From the NCBI GenBank assembly GCA_021234155.1, contig JAJEKV010000005.1, positions 7,744,216 to 7,808,215 of the forward strand: 64,000 nucleotides of DNA, in the 5' to 3' direction. Under the pieces are notes generated by a model. The model worked only from the letters and a program-made list of their open reading frames with translations. It was not told the DNA's origin and did no database searches. Below, one piece after another: positions 43,571 through 57,368 of the stretch; within the stretch, counting starts at the first letter, position 1; each line of letters begins with the position of its first letter. Source of the stretch: Isoetes taiwanensis. Its lineage: Eukaryota > Streptophyta > Lycopodiopsida > Isoetales > Isoetaceae. Made by a program: the position numbers and the translations under genes.

Positions 43571-44879
43571 CATGTATTGCTCGGTCTCTCCGCTTGGATC
43601 CATCTCTACAGAGTCGCTTTTGTCAAGAAAATGGCCGAGCTTGATTATTTCCTCCATTTATCCTCCCCGCTTGGGATAATTTAACCAAAGACCCGCCCGT
43701 ATGGTGTGTTGCCGGGCCTCGATGATCGAGGAGTTCTTGTACAATGTGGGTCCCCACAAAATGAGGAGGTATGCATCAAGACAAATGCTACATTTGCTCT
43801 CGTGAATTGATTCCCTTAAAAGGCGTTGGCCTCCCACGCCAGGGCTTTTCAAACAATACCTAGAAAGTCAGTAAAAACTTTGGACACAAAATGTGACTTT
43901 GCAGAGGCAAGGTCGCTTGCATTGCCTCAAGAAATCCGAAGTGGGTCACTTGCTAGTTCTTCAGAACTGTAAAGGCAAAGGAAAGAGACTTTTGAGAATC
44001 TTCAGCGTATATAGATCATGTCTTGAAGGAAAGTGATAAGAGTGTACAATTTAAGGGACCGAAGCAGCTGTAGAAGGAGAAAAATGGGCAATTTTTGTAA
44101 AGCAACTTTACCAGCTATGCTTGCACTACTCCATAGAAAGGAACAACCATCTCATGACTTTCAGTTTGATCATTACACATGAGAATGCTATTACTATCAT
44201 AGAGGTCAGCGTATGCTTATGGTAATTTGATTCCCTCAAGTAAATATGGCAAATTTAACTCGAAAATTCTTACTGACAAAGTGTTGAATGGTGGAATCAA
44301 AATAAGCAGTCGACACATCCAATCCACCATTTGAAGACTTCCAAGTACTTAGACACCTACCAATTTTGAGTAGGCCATCCATCTTCATCCTTTTGTAATT
44401 TTGTCTAATTTTGTAATTTTGGGTGCTCTCGATGTCTTTAAATTGAAGTTCAAGTGCTATTGTGTTATTAATATGAAAATTTCTTTTTTTCAATTATCTC
44501 AGGCACCACAAAGATTTGATTACCTTCACATTTGTTCTTCAAAGATTTGATTACTTTTCAAATTAGTTCTACATATCTTGCTTTTATTCGAGTCCAAAAA
44601 TTCCCAAATTTTATACATGTTCCAAAAATTGACTTCGCCGTGGACATTGACCAAATTTTGACTGGGTCGTGTCATCAATATGAACAAGGTCCTGATGCAA
44701 TACTTCAAATTCAAATTCAATCCACATCTTCTCAACTCCTTGAAGTTCGCCAAGATTAAAATCATTTGCAAAACCATTAGGTTGTGGCTGTAAGGAGTCT
44801 TATAGTCTAAAACTATTTTTCTTGAATTGGGAAAGCATAACATCCATAGAGCCATTATTTTTTTTGTATTGCAGGTTGC

Positions 44880-47800
44880 CAACATGAACACATAATGAAA
44901 GAGAATGAAGAAAAATTACATTGTCCAATGGAAAGTATTTGAAAAGGTAGTTACAAAATTCAGGCAATTACCACATAGTTGACATGCCATTTATGATTGA
45001 ACCTTGAGGAATTCCAAGAAAGTTTATACCGATCGTGAATCTAAAAACCTCAGAAGGTTACCAGATTGGCCTGGTCGAGGCCCTTTTGATATTTAATGAG
45101 CATCAACTAACCACTGAAGTCTTTGTTCCTTGCATAATTATGCTTTGACCAGCCAATCTTAAATGCGGCTCCAATGTCCTCATGAATAATTCTTCAAGAA
45201 CACCCAGGAAATACTTGTATAACATCCAACAGAAGTTATTCTTCAAGGCATACCTAAAAGGTATCTTCAAAGATGTGACACTTACTAAGGATGAAGCAAA
45301 TAAACATCCGAAAGAAGGAAGAGAGAGGAAGACAGCTTGAAAAGAAGAACAGGCACCATGATGGAAGTAAATGGTGGGGACTCAAATGTCTTGTAAACTC
45401 CTATCATCCCCGTGATGACAAACACATGACACACTGGCCATACTTGTCTAAAATGTACGCGATATATCTTATGGAGTGGCTTCAATATAAAAACAGGATT
45501 TTGAAGATGGCTCCAAAGGATAAGTGAAAGGCATCTCATCACGGTAAAACTTTATGTCCCAAAATGAAGATGAATTTGTTGCTTTCTTTCACATGACATA
45601 GGACATGATGGTGCCTCATGAACATTAAAGAGGGTCCAACTGAGGACCAAAATGAAGTCATAATGGAAGATGCTTCCTCCAAGAAAAAGCATGTTAATTT
45701 TCCGAATGTACAACTAAATTGTTAGTTGTTGATGATTTAATAATTGAGGTTTATTGTTTTAAGATCATCCTCAATTGATTGCTTCTTCTAAAGCACTTCA
45801 CAGAACGCCATTAAGATCTAGAATCAAGAAGGTGGAGTTGCCTAAAACAATTGGGCAAATCCTAAAAGAACTTGAAGCCATACCTTTACACTTTGTAGAT
45901 TCAGTGACCTAACATTGACAAACATTAATCAAGTGAATACACACCCAAATTCAAGTACAAATATTGCATTAAATTAAAAGCACAAGACCTATGAAGTTAA
46001 TTGGGATACATTAAGTCCTCATCACTTGACTACTTGGTCACTCCCCTCAAGATTACAGAAGACAACTTGAAATAATGAATACAATAATTTAAGAATTCAA
46101 AAGAAAGGATGAAGATGATGAATTATTCGCATGATAGAAGGATAATTTTGCCCTCAAATGTTTTAATCATTGCTGTAAAGAAGAAGGGTAGATTTATCTT
46201 GTACTTAATAAGGTCCTAAGCAAAGAATACTTTGCTAGAAAATTTGGTGGATGATGGGGATTGGTGTTTGGGTCATGAAGTTTTGAACTTCAACCTTTAT
46301 TACAAACAAATTCCAGCGGTCTGAATTTTGAGTCTGGAGGACAAACTCCTTCAACCATCTTGTTCATTGCCTTTGACATGTATCCGGATGAAGATGATTC
46401 CCATGCATACCATGGATGAAGACACCCTACAACAAATCATGATACTTCCAGTAACCTTGAAGGTTTGGATGAAGTATACCGGATTGGCCCTGGCAGGATC
46501 AAAAGGTATTTTGCCTTTTTTGGTTATTTATTTAATGTCTTTTCCTTCCCCAAAGCCTTCTAAAGCACAAAGCACTTACAAAGACTTATTCTTGATCTTG
46601 GCTTTTCTTCCCCGGGAGGTAGAGTCTTCAAAAATTTGACATGCATCGAGGTTAATTCCTCATCTCGGATGTCAGAGGTTTGTTTCTTGAGGAGATTTGA
46701 ACAAGAATTGTTGGCTTAAGTTGGTCACCGTCAAGGCTAAGATTTCTCTCAAGCTTCAATATCGTAATCATCCCCCATTCTCAACCTTCATTCTCTTCCT
46801 AGTAATGGCAAAATTCTTTTGTTCAAAATGCACATCGGGGACTTTAATTGGTCGAAGCCGCACATCTACTACATTGATCAATTGCCCTCCGATTTGATCC
46901 ATCAAATCGCTTGTCAAAAAATGGCCGAGGATCAAAGGAAGCCATTTATCCTCCCTCAAGGGATAATTTAACCAAAGACCCGCTCCCATAAAAGGTGTGT
47001 TGCCAACTAGGATGATCGACAGTTTGTACATTTGCCTCCCCACAACAAGACAGTGTGATTTGTTCAAGACAAATCACATGATATTCATGTGGAGCAATCA
47101 AGAATTAAAAAAAGCTTGTAATTATCCGCTGAAATTTCCAAAACCACAAGCTGTAAAAAATTTTGGAAAAAACCCGAAGATTTTGATGGTGTTGATGCTG
47201 TTTGAATTTTGATGTCTCCTAAGAAATCAGGTTTTTGTCTTTTCCTCGTCGCTTTGATGGCAAAGGAAAGAGACTTTTGAGAATTTCTTCAAAATAGATC
47301 ATGTCTGTAAGGAAAGTGATAATGACTCCATGGACCGAAGCAGATAAGGAGAAAAATTAACTTTCTTTGTAACTCAACTACCGCCTCGCTCTATTGCACT
47401 ATCTTCATGAAAGGAACAACCATTTCAAACTAATCGATTTCATCATTACAGAATGCTATTACTATCATAGAGGTTCTTTTAAAATTTTATGGTAATTTGA
47501 TTCTTTTAAATATGGCAACCAAGTAACTCGACAACTATATCCTCGGATGATGTTGAATGGTGGATCCGAAGCTTCTTGATCATAATCCGTTCCGTATTTT
47601 GAAGACTTCAAGTACTTAGACACCTACCAAGTTTGTCCGCCATCCGCCTTACCTTTTGTAATTTTGCTCCAAACCGAGTAATTTTGAATCAATTTCTTGT
47701 TTTTAAATTAACACCCCATCTCTATTGTGCTATTAATATGAAAAATAACCTTTTTCAATTATATGTGAAAGACAATGATTTGATTTGATGGTCTTTGTTC

Positions 47801-50800
47801 TTCAAAGATTTGATTACTTTTCAAAAGTTCAAAATATCTTGCTTTTATTCAGAGTCCAAAACTTCATTGTTTATAAAACTGGTCCCAGATAAAGAATTCT
47901 AAACAAACCAACCCAATTTTGCTCTTCGATGTGGCTTATCTCAATATGAACAAGAATTTTAGTGCAATACTTCTTAAATTGGGATTGACATTCTTGCCAA
48001 AGTCCTTTGAGTTCCCCGCCAAGTGTAAAATTATTTGCCAAAATTGTTTGGGCTGAGGTCGAGGACCTTATGGTTTGAAACTATTTTATCTTGAATCCTC
48101 AAAAGCAATAACATCTCTACCATTGCTTAATCTTTGGTAATTTCAAGTAAAATTCATAAAAATAATTGATAATGAAAGAGAATGAAGATAATTACATTGC
48201 AAAATGGTACAAAATTCTGGGATAGTTAAAAAAAGGAAGGTGCATGGAAGCATACATAGTTACATGCCTCTATGTAACAAAATTGAGGCAATTTACAAAG
48301 TTTATACCAGATTGAATCTTTTAAATCTGCTCAATTTGAACCAACCGTCTTCAAGATAAGACATTTCCATGTGCATCAACTAACCATCCCGTTTCCTTTT
48401 TCAAGATGCTTTGACCATTAATCAGCTTTTTTTTATTTTTAATGTCCCATATTGAATAAATTTTTTCAAGAACACCCGGGAAGTTTTTGGGATACTTTAA
48501 GTAACATCCTCCTCTTGGTCTAGTGTTATTCTTCAAGAAATAATGAATCTAAAATTTAAGAATTCAAAGATGTGTTCCACCTGCCTAAGTATCATGATTC
48601 AAATTGCTGCATCCCTAAAATTTCATCTTTTTCGACAGTGAAAGTAGGCACCATGATGGAAGTAAATGGTGGGGACATGAAATGTCTTGTAAACCTCATC
48701 ATGCCCTTTTAATTACATTTTCCCCACATACCGTGGCCCAGTCAAGATATATCTTATGGAGTGGCTTCATAAAAATAGATTAGAAGAGACTCCAAAGGAT
48801 ACTTGAAAGGCATCTCATCACGTAAACTTTTCCTTCCCTCCCAAATGAAGATGAATTTGTCTTTTTTAGCAGGACATAGACATTTCAAGCCCTCCTCCCA
48901 ACATTAAACTTTTCTCATAGAGGACCAAATGGCTAAGTCATTCCAAAGAAGATGCTTCCTCCAAGAAAGCATGTACTTCCACTCATACAACTCCACTTTG
49001 TTATGTGTTGATTTTTTTTAATTGAGGGTTTATCTTTTAAGATCATCCTTCCATTTTTTGCTTTTTCTAAAGCCTTTTTTCGAAACCCATTAAGATCTAG
49101 AATCAGCAATTTTTTGCCTAATAACAATTGGCAAAGGCAAGTGGAACTTTCCTCTTACATTTACACTTTGTACTTCATGACCTAACATCCTAAAAAATTT
49201 TTCAAGTGAATACACACCCAAATTCAAGTTGTAAAATATTGAGATTAAATTAAAAAGCATTTCCCTGAAGTTAATTTTGATGTCTCCATTTAAGTCCTCA
49301 TCACTTTGACTACGGTCACTTTCCAAGATTACGTAAGACAACTCAAATAATGAATACAATAATTTAAGAATTTTTCTTTTCGAACCTTTATTCTGCCAAG
49401 GATGTTGTTTTTCCCTTCATGGATTCAATCATTGCTTCCTTTTTTTGCATAACTTTATCTTGTTTGCATGTGCCGCAGCCTTTCTACATTTGGTCATTTT
49501 GATTCCATTGGCCGCTTCATGAAACTTCTTTTGAACTTTCCATCCGAGTCCCTTCCGTTTTTCATCCCAAGGGCTGAGTTTATGTTGTCCATGGCCATCC
49601 TTTCCTTTTCAACCTCTGAGTGGTTCATTTGCCTTTTAAGTTCCCATTTTTGACCCCTCCATCAGAACCATCCCATCATTCCCTTGGCTTTGATCATGCC
49701 TTTTTCAAGGATCCTTTTTTAGTAACCTTGGCTTTATTCAATTTCCCTTTCGATTTCAACCTCAGCTTTCTTTTGATCTTTTCTCTTCCCCGGGTTATTC
49801 TAAGACATTTCCTTTTCATCTAACCTTTTCACCGGGAATTTTACATCATAATTTTTCTCTTGATTCGCTTTATTCTTCATCCTGGTTTCTTTTCTAAGAC
49901 TTAACTCCCATCCGACTTTTTTTGGTCATGCCTTTCGTAATTCTACTTTCTTCAATTGCTCGGAATTTGATCCTAAATCTCTTTTCAAACTGGGTCACCT
50001 TTCCCTGTCCATTCTCCGCTTTTATCTTTTTTCATCCGACATGTCCAAGCCCCATGTGTAAAGTCTGAAGGGGACTTTTCCATTCGGGATTCAAACATTT
50101 GCCTTCCTTCTCCAGTTCCACATCACATGATATTCATTGAGCAATCAAGAATTAAAGAAAGCTTGTACTTATCGTTTAAACCACAGGCATTACAAAATTT
50201 TGTAAAACTGAAGATTTCTCTGGTGTTGATGGTGTTGATGCGTAGTTGAATTTGATGTCTCCTAGACCAAATCATTTGGCTGCCTTGATAATCCAGCTTG
50301 AATTCACTTCGTGAACCAGGAAGTGTCCGTGATAATTCAAACCGCAAGATTGCCTTAACTTTCTTCCAACTCATTTATTTCGAGTGAACAATCAACATGA
50401 TGTCGTCTTTTCTGCTGCCTTTTAAAAATTTTTCATTTGACTTTTTCTTCATCCTCGTGATTTTTCCATCCGGAAGTTTTCTGAATTAAAGTTTGTCTGA
50501 CTGTTTAAAACTTGTTACCTCTTTTGCTCTTTTGAATCAATAACTCTTTAACACTTCGAAATGCCCAAACCATAACCCGTGCACCATATGTTCCCCAATT
50601 GATTTGATGAATTTTGGTAAAAAATGCCGAATTGTTTGAAACCCCATCTCCTTAACATGAATAGGTGTTGGCTGATAGTTTGAACCTTTAGAAATGTTGC
50701 CTACACAATTGAATCGTTTTTGAATGGTTGAACCGGTATCCTTTCTCAAATCCTCACCAGATGTCACAATCTGATTTGACTTTATAAAAATGCTTATCTT

Positions 50801-50900
50801 CTTCAAACCGAGGTTTGTGTGGGAGATAAATCACCTGCACTTGAAGTGTATGGGCTTTTACTTTTGGAAAAACCTAATGACCTTTTTCCTTTAACCTTTT
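44880..50900. other. mosaic stretch interleaving two registers of copy 1
   Basis: Blocks of roughly 15-80 bp alternate between sequence matching 4.85-7.0 kb and 8.3-10.4 kb (44.9-47.1 kb), then 7.0-8.3 and 10.5-11.5 kb (47.1-48.2 kb), then 8.35-11.4 kb with intruding pyrimidine runs like 11.65-13.3 kb (48.2-50.6 kb), then 11.06-11.4 with 13.48-13.7 kb (50.6-50.9 kb). No gene can be trusted here. Confidence 0.7.
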
Positions 50901-53900
50901 TTGATCCTCTTGCTCATCTAATCCTAGGTGTCTAAATCTCAACCATTAAATCTCAAACCTAAATCTCAACCTTTGATTTAGGGCCATGTCCGTACTTACA
51001 CTCAACAAAAAAAGGTCCTCCTTGACAAAATTAAAACACCAACATTCCAAAGAATATTTCCCGTAGATTTCCTACATCCGACGATTTGAAAAATAAGGTT
51101 AAGGAAAATCCATACATCCGAAAGCACACACATCTTGTCTTTCTTTCTAGAATGTACATGTTGCTCTAGTTTGAGGTTCTTTTACTACACTTCTTGTTTG
51201 AGGTTCTTTACTACACGCCGTAGGTTTACACCAAAGGTTGGCATCATAACTAAGGTTTTTTCATTGCAACAAAAAGTAGGTTCAATTGATTTGATGGTTA
51301 CATCATAACTAAGGTTTTTTATTCCATTATATTAATATTGCATGCAAAACCCTATAAAGTAAATATAAAACTCGATGTAATAATAGCAAAGAATTTTATT
51401 CCATTATATTAATATTGCATGCAAAACCCTATAAAGTAAATATAAAACTCATTTGAGCAAATTTATTTAGAGGTTTGATAATGTGAGCTTGGCACACATA
51501 AAGTATTGATAGGTAATGCTATACAAATTTTTCATTAATCTCTACCCAATGCAGATGTCATCCATATGCAAAAAGGCCTATCTAAACTGATAGCTTATAT
51601 GAAACATAAGAACTTTTATAGATGTAATTTGGGCCATCTTGTAAAGATGATTAAAAAGTCATGATAGCCATGGCATGGTAAGATTGGGTTGAAGCAAACT
51701 AATTAATAATCACCAAGAAGCCAATTTCTAAATTGTGAGCTACATTCAAAGCAGCTTTAAACATGAAAAAACTTAACTTGTTATTTGTGCTTTGAAAAGC
51801 TATTTGCTTAGACAAAATGGTCATCAGCCTAGTCCGATAGATCTCGCCTTTTGCCTCGATTAAAAGATGTCCCTTTATTCGCCGCGCTGCAGAGAAAACT
51901 TTCAACCATCGTTGGATGGAGCAGAGGCAACAGAGAGCCATACAATCCTTGCTTTTCCCAAGAGATGAACCCTCAAGATAATGTTGACCTAGTGTGGAAT
52001 TGTAAAAAAAAAAATCACTTTAGCCGCTCTTTCATCTTGATATTTATAATCAAATTTGAAATAAAGGGTATGCCTACAACTTCCAAGCTAAAGCAAAGAT
52101 GCTACGCCACCTTCCCAAGACTTCAAAAAAGTTAAAGATGTTAGAAACCGTATGCCATCATACAACAATGTGTATAAAGTGAACGCCTTGCAAGCATTTT
52201 GCGCATCAAAAGGCAATAAAAGCATCAATAGCATGAGTCAATAACGACTTGAAATCACATTATTTTTACCATAGAGCAATATCCACGCCACGGCTACTTT
52301 GGTTACCTTATATGCCCGCTGAGAACAAATACATCCCCCAAAATGACTCAACCTTTGATGGCAACTTTCCTTAATTGATGTTTGCAACTCAATGAGATTG
52401 CTCGCTTCCTAATGTAGTATACAAATTTATGCATCTCTATCAAAGCCCTTGCACATTTTCTAAAACCTTTGATGCTTCTTCACCATCGCGGTCATACTTT
52501 TTACAACTTCTACCAAGCATTTGGCTCCAAGAAATCAAAGAACACATCCGATCAACGCTGAAGATCAAGTTAGCTTGCAGATTTGTATCCTTATGGCCAA
52601 ATCAGAAGAGTGATTGTTTCCAAGCTCAAACTGATCAGAGTCAATCTTCATAAGGTGTAAGTCTTATTCTTTCTATGTTGCTCCTACAAATTTAGCTCAT
52701 TGTTATCGATCACAGACTTTCATCTTTTACGACAGAATTTGCTAGAAATTGTGCGCGGATCAACCTTTCCCTGCAATTTGCAAAACGAATTTCAAAAGTC
52801 GACATCATCACACCTCGCATTGGCGTAAGACACTTTAATATCACATTAGCACCGCCTAAATTATAGTAAAATACTTTTTTAACCTTTGTCGCAATCCCAT
52901 AATTGAGGAGCTAAAGCATTTTCAAAATCCATGAACTGATGACTTAAAACTAAAATTCATACAATTGCAAAAGGAATATACTTGTTTTGCAAATGTCGCA
53001 AGATGGTGCATGATGAGTCAAGATCAATACTATTAGGGCTAAATTAAAAGCAAACTATGCATCTTACCCGGGATGGCAAAGCCTTTTAGCAAAGAATTGT
53101 GCAAGATTAGTCATAATAGATATATCGTAGTTAGAAATATGGTCTCCTCAGAGAGCACATTTACCATTGACTTAAGGCCAACCTCGATTGTTTCATCTCC
53201 GGAAACATTACCGAGGAAACCCGCTTTGATCGCCAGAAAACATTCAATGCATGCATACCGCCGTGACTTGGTTTTTATCGGAAGAAACTGCAAAAAATGA
53301 TTGCAAGACTAACCTCGAGAGCTCTATATCCGGTTCCACTTGAAAAATATGACTTCGCTAAGCCTTCTTGAATGATGGTATATTCGCTTTGGTTCAAATC
53401 CTTAGTTTCAAACCCTACTGAAAAAAAAAAAATGTAAAGGAGTTTTAAGGATTCTTGACTCCAGCCAAAGCCCCTACGATCGAGAGGAAGCCTCGCTTGA
53501 TCGGCCAGAAATGTATCAACATGCATATCCAAATTTCTACTTGCCTTCGTAATAGATTTTTATCAAAAGAAAGCCGCCAAAGTTATTGCAAAACTAACCC
53601 GAGAGCTCTATGTCCGTTTCAATTGAAAACCGACGGGCTTAAGCCTTCTTGAATGAAGGCTTATTCGCCCTTTGGTTCAAATCCTTAGTTTCAAACCCCA
53701 CCGAAAAATAAAAGGAGCTTTGGCGATTCTTAACTCCAAATAAGCCCCTATGATTTCATTTTTTTCGAGACATTATCTTTTTTGCGCAGGCTCTGGATGA
53801 ACATCCCTCTCCTCGAAAAAATCGATGGCAACCAGCTTCGCCCTCCATCCTCATCCTCGATCAAGCACCCTAAATTTGCCCCTTTCCTTTCCTTGAAATC

Positions 53901-54059
53901 GGGCTATTCTTAGGGTTTACGTGCCCTTTTAATATTTTTGAAGTCACTTTTTTAGCCTTTTTACGCCTAATTTTTAGCCCTAAGATTGCATCATGAAATC
54001 TGGCTGCCGAATTTAGGGGCTGGGTCCATTACTTGCGCTTATAACATTATAATATAAGA
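50900..54059 (-). mobile_element. Helitron B-minus, second copy
   Basis: Matches 13650-16824, with the same 5' terminus ending at 54059 (T54060 follows). Its 3' hairpin and CTAG are lost in the mosaic near 50.7 kb. The short tandem duplications (near 51330-51450) and exon duplication (53.2-53.76 kb) are kept. Confidence 0.8.
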
Positions 54060-55167
54060 TGACAAGATGGACCAAAGAAAAGACTTGTCTTCCACAATTC
54101 AAGTACATACCAAAGTCATGTGGAAGATCATACCCTTTTACTGCATCTCAATGATCAAGGCAATCTTGTATGGGCGTAATCAAACCTACTATGGCCATTT
54201 TAGTTTGGAGTTCGAGTGATGGTCCGATTTTCATATTGAGAGTATCATGAGGTGTTTGAGAAACTATGAAAATGGATACAATGGTCACCTCCAGACCTTA
54301 CATACCTAGCCGTGCACTACATAGAGCATTGTTAGATGGAAACCCTAACAATATTGAAAAGTTCAGCAAGGCAAGGTTTAGGAAGCATGGGTCTAATGAA
54401 CATGTTGGAGCTTCAACTTCATCGCATAAACCCTCAAGATCTACCCAAAAAGGTTTCTCTTGCAACTTGATAATTGTGCCGCCAAAAATAAGAACAGTGG
54501 ATGGTTTCTTTCCTATCCTACTTAACAAAATGTGGGGATATTTGAAAGAGTTAATTTAGGGTTTCTTATGCCCGGCATACCCATGAGGATGTGGATGCAT
54601 TATTTGGCAAATATAGTTGTATAATCGGAAGTAGCAAACAAGGACCAACTTTCCTAGGCTAATGGAAATCTTGCATGAATGCACTACTCCAAACCCTATA
54701 GCTTCCCTCATAGAAGAAGTGCCCGATTGGAAGAGCTTTTGTGGATGGTTATACATTGGATCTTGAAGGTCATTCCAGGCCTCCGCAATTCACTTTTGGG
54801 TGAGAGATGGGATTCCAATCTTCCAATGGAAGATGAGACCTTCGTGAGGATGAGGAGAGGAGGGGAGGAAATATGGCGAGAGATGAGAATGGCAAGCCTA
54901 TGATACCCTAGGTCAACCAAAAGCTTTAAAACCCATCAAGAAGTGAAGCAATTGGGATTGACTAAGGAAGGAATCCAAGACTATATAAAGCATTGGTAAA
55001 CCAATCCAGATGACACCAACCGCGTCTTGGTGGCTTACCGAAGAAGGTGATTAACCGCTGGGGAGATAGACACATCCTCGATGAATTGAAAGAAGGGTGG
55101 TTGCCTAAAACTAGGTGGAAGACCTTTAGCAGCCGAGATGTTGATGACATCGTATAGCATTCGCAAG
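54060..55167 (+). pseudogene. transposase-like gene fragment, second copy
   Basis: Copy of 16825-17944 with several frameshifts. Recognisable pieces: RALLDGNPNNIEKFSKARFR, and PGHTHEDVD-type sequence in broken frames near 54570-54600. Confidence 0.75.
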
Positions 55168-57368
55168 TGTTGTGGTTGTCATGTAATAATTGTAAGTGAT
55201 ATTCTATTCTAATCTATGAGAAGCAAAGTTGACAAGATTAGAGTTGATCTATGAGAAGCAAAGGGCGAGATCAACCCAAGAAGTATAAAAAATATGGGGA
55301 AAAAGTAAAGTGGCGGCGCGTGTACTACCCAGACGCTGCACGGGCTCGCCGTGAACTCGGTGGATACCCCCGCCCGCCACTTTTAGGGTTTTGGGTTGAC
55401 TGGGTCAATGGGTCAAAGTCAATGACACCGGAAAATAAGGACAACAGGCATCCAAATATTTAGGCAAGTTGGCAAACCTTCTATATGTAGAGCATGCACG
55501 CTTTGACAAGTGTAGATATCCAAAGTTGATGAGAAAAGATATAAAAAATGAATGATATGGATAGAGATGAACCAAATTGAGCGCCAGATACATGTGCGGG
55601 CAAACGGAGTTGTATTTTGTAAAAGGTTCTTGGATGAGTGACCATATTTTGGCTCCATGAACCTAAGCTTTTGTAAGTCTTGTTTATAAAGTTGTCTAGC
55701 AAATTTGGTGAATAAAGTATTTCCGAACAATTTCTTCAAAGGGTATCGAGCTCAGTGACTCAGATGTCAACCAGATTTGGTGCCAATTTGCTAGCAACTA
55801 TTGAAGTGTTTAAAGGTGACACTGGTTTTCAAATTTGGAAAGAAGGAATTGAATCTGTTTTAAAGTTTGAGAATCTTTGGGGCTTAATTGATGGCGCGAC
55901 ATTTGCCATGGCTACTTTCCTCGCATCCCCCCGCAAGATCCGGGTAATCGCAGGTACTAATCCAGAGGTGGTCCCACCGGAGTGCAAGTGCAAGCTCGTG
56001 GTGAAAGCTCTGTGGTGGATCCGTTATTGGTGGAGGTAGCTCTCGAATTCAAACCGATGCCACTAAAATAATGGAGGCCCAAGCCATTATTATGAGCAAG
56101 GTAGGAACCGCTTGAAATTAAAGTTGAGAGGTAAAATGCCAAAGGAGATGTGGGAATATATGATTAAACATTTTGAAATCAAGAGTTCATCCCGATAGAT
56201 AGTTTTGGAAAAACAACTCGTAAGACTTGTTGTTTGAAAAGACAATATAACCGAAGTTTATGGAGAAATTTGAGTCCATAATTGTAGACTTAGAAGGTGC
56301 AGGATCTATTGTAAATGATCAAAATCAAACTCTGTGACTTAGCCAAGTCGGGCTTCATAATTCTCTCATTTAGCTACACTACTTAGGAATGTGGCTACCG
56401 GGTAACTTTTTATTGACCTACCCAGCTTTTTTGACCATCACAAAGATATACAAGCACCTTCACCAAATAATTTATGTCATCATCATTTGCATCACTAATA
56501 TAGAAAACACTCATGATTTTTGAAGGGCAAATGAAGGGCTATGGAAGGCAATGAAGGGCGCTTTGAAGGGCAATGAAGGGCGCCAACTGCGGCAAAGACA
56601 TGTGTCGCCTACATGCTTTTTGAGTATGTGAATTAAAACCACCCTACTAGCAAAGAGCATGTCAGAAAATGATTCAAACAGAGTTTGAACGCACTGGCGG
56701 GTTTTGATGATGAAGAGCAATCACCGTAAGTACTATACGTTGGGGAAGTTTAAAAAGAGTGTAAGTACTTTCAAATCAAGAAAGATAAAATAGGGCCATG
56801 TTTTAAATGTAAATGTATGGTCATTTAAAAGCAAATTGTACTTTTGAGGGCAAGGTGTTCAAGTGTTTTAACTGGTGATGGTAAAGGACATTTGGCTTTA
56901 ATGTCCAAGTCCTAAATCTTCATCCGAAGAGGGAGGGGTCGGGCCGAACCGGAGGCGGGGGGAGAGGGAGGTTTCAACCAAGTATGAATCCGTTAAAGAG
57001 GAAAGTATTGAAGAAGCTAGCAAAGTGGAGATGAAATTTTGAGATAACGCGGTAATCATGTCTCAAATAATGTTCTTACTTCAAAATCCTTTGATGACAA
57101 TTTTGTGTGATAGATTCCGGAGCGTAAAAAGTGTAGTCTTCAAGCCAACCGCCTTTAATTGTGTAAAGAAAAGTTGGGCATGTACAATTGGGAGATGGTG
57201 GAGGCACCGACAAGGATGTTGGTGTTTTAGAAATCTTTGATTTACAAGGAAACCCGGGTTAAACTCGTGAGACGGTTGTGTGTTCCCCGATTAGTAAGAA
57301 ATTTGATTTCAGTAAGTCAACTTGTTGATCTTGGTTACAAGGTTGTATTTGAAAACCTGAATGTACTA
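55168..57368 (+). mobile_element. copia element, second copy (5' LTR, gag, protease)
   Basis: LTR 55168-55735, gag Met near 55764 (STRFGANLLATIEVF), MITE at 56400-56644, zinc knuckles and protease in broken frames to 57368, where Helitron A-plus copy 2 begins. The primer site is altered. Frameshifts are numerous compared with copy 1. Confidence 0.85.
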
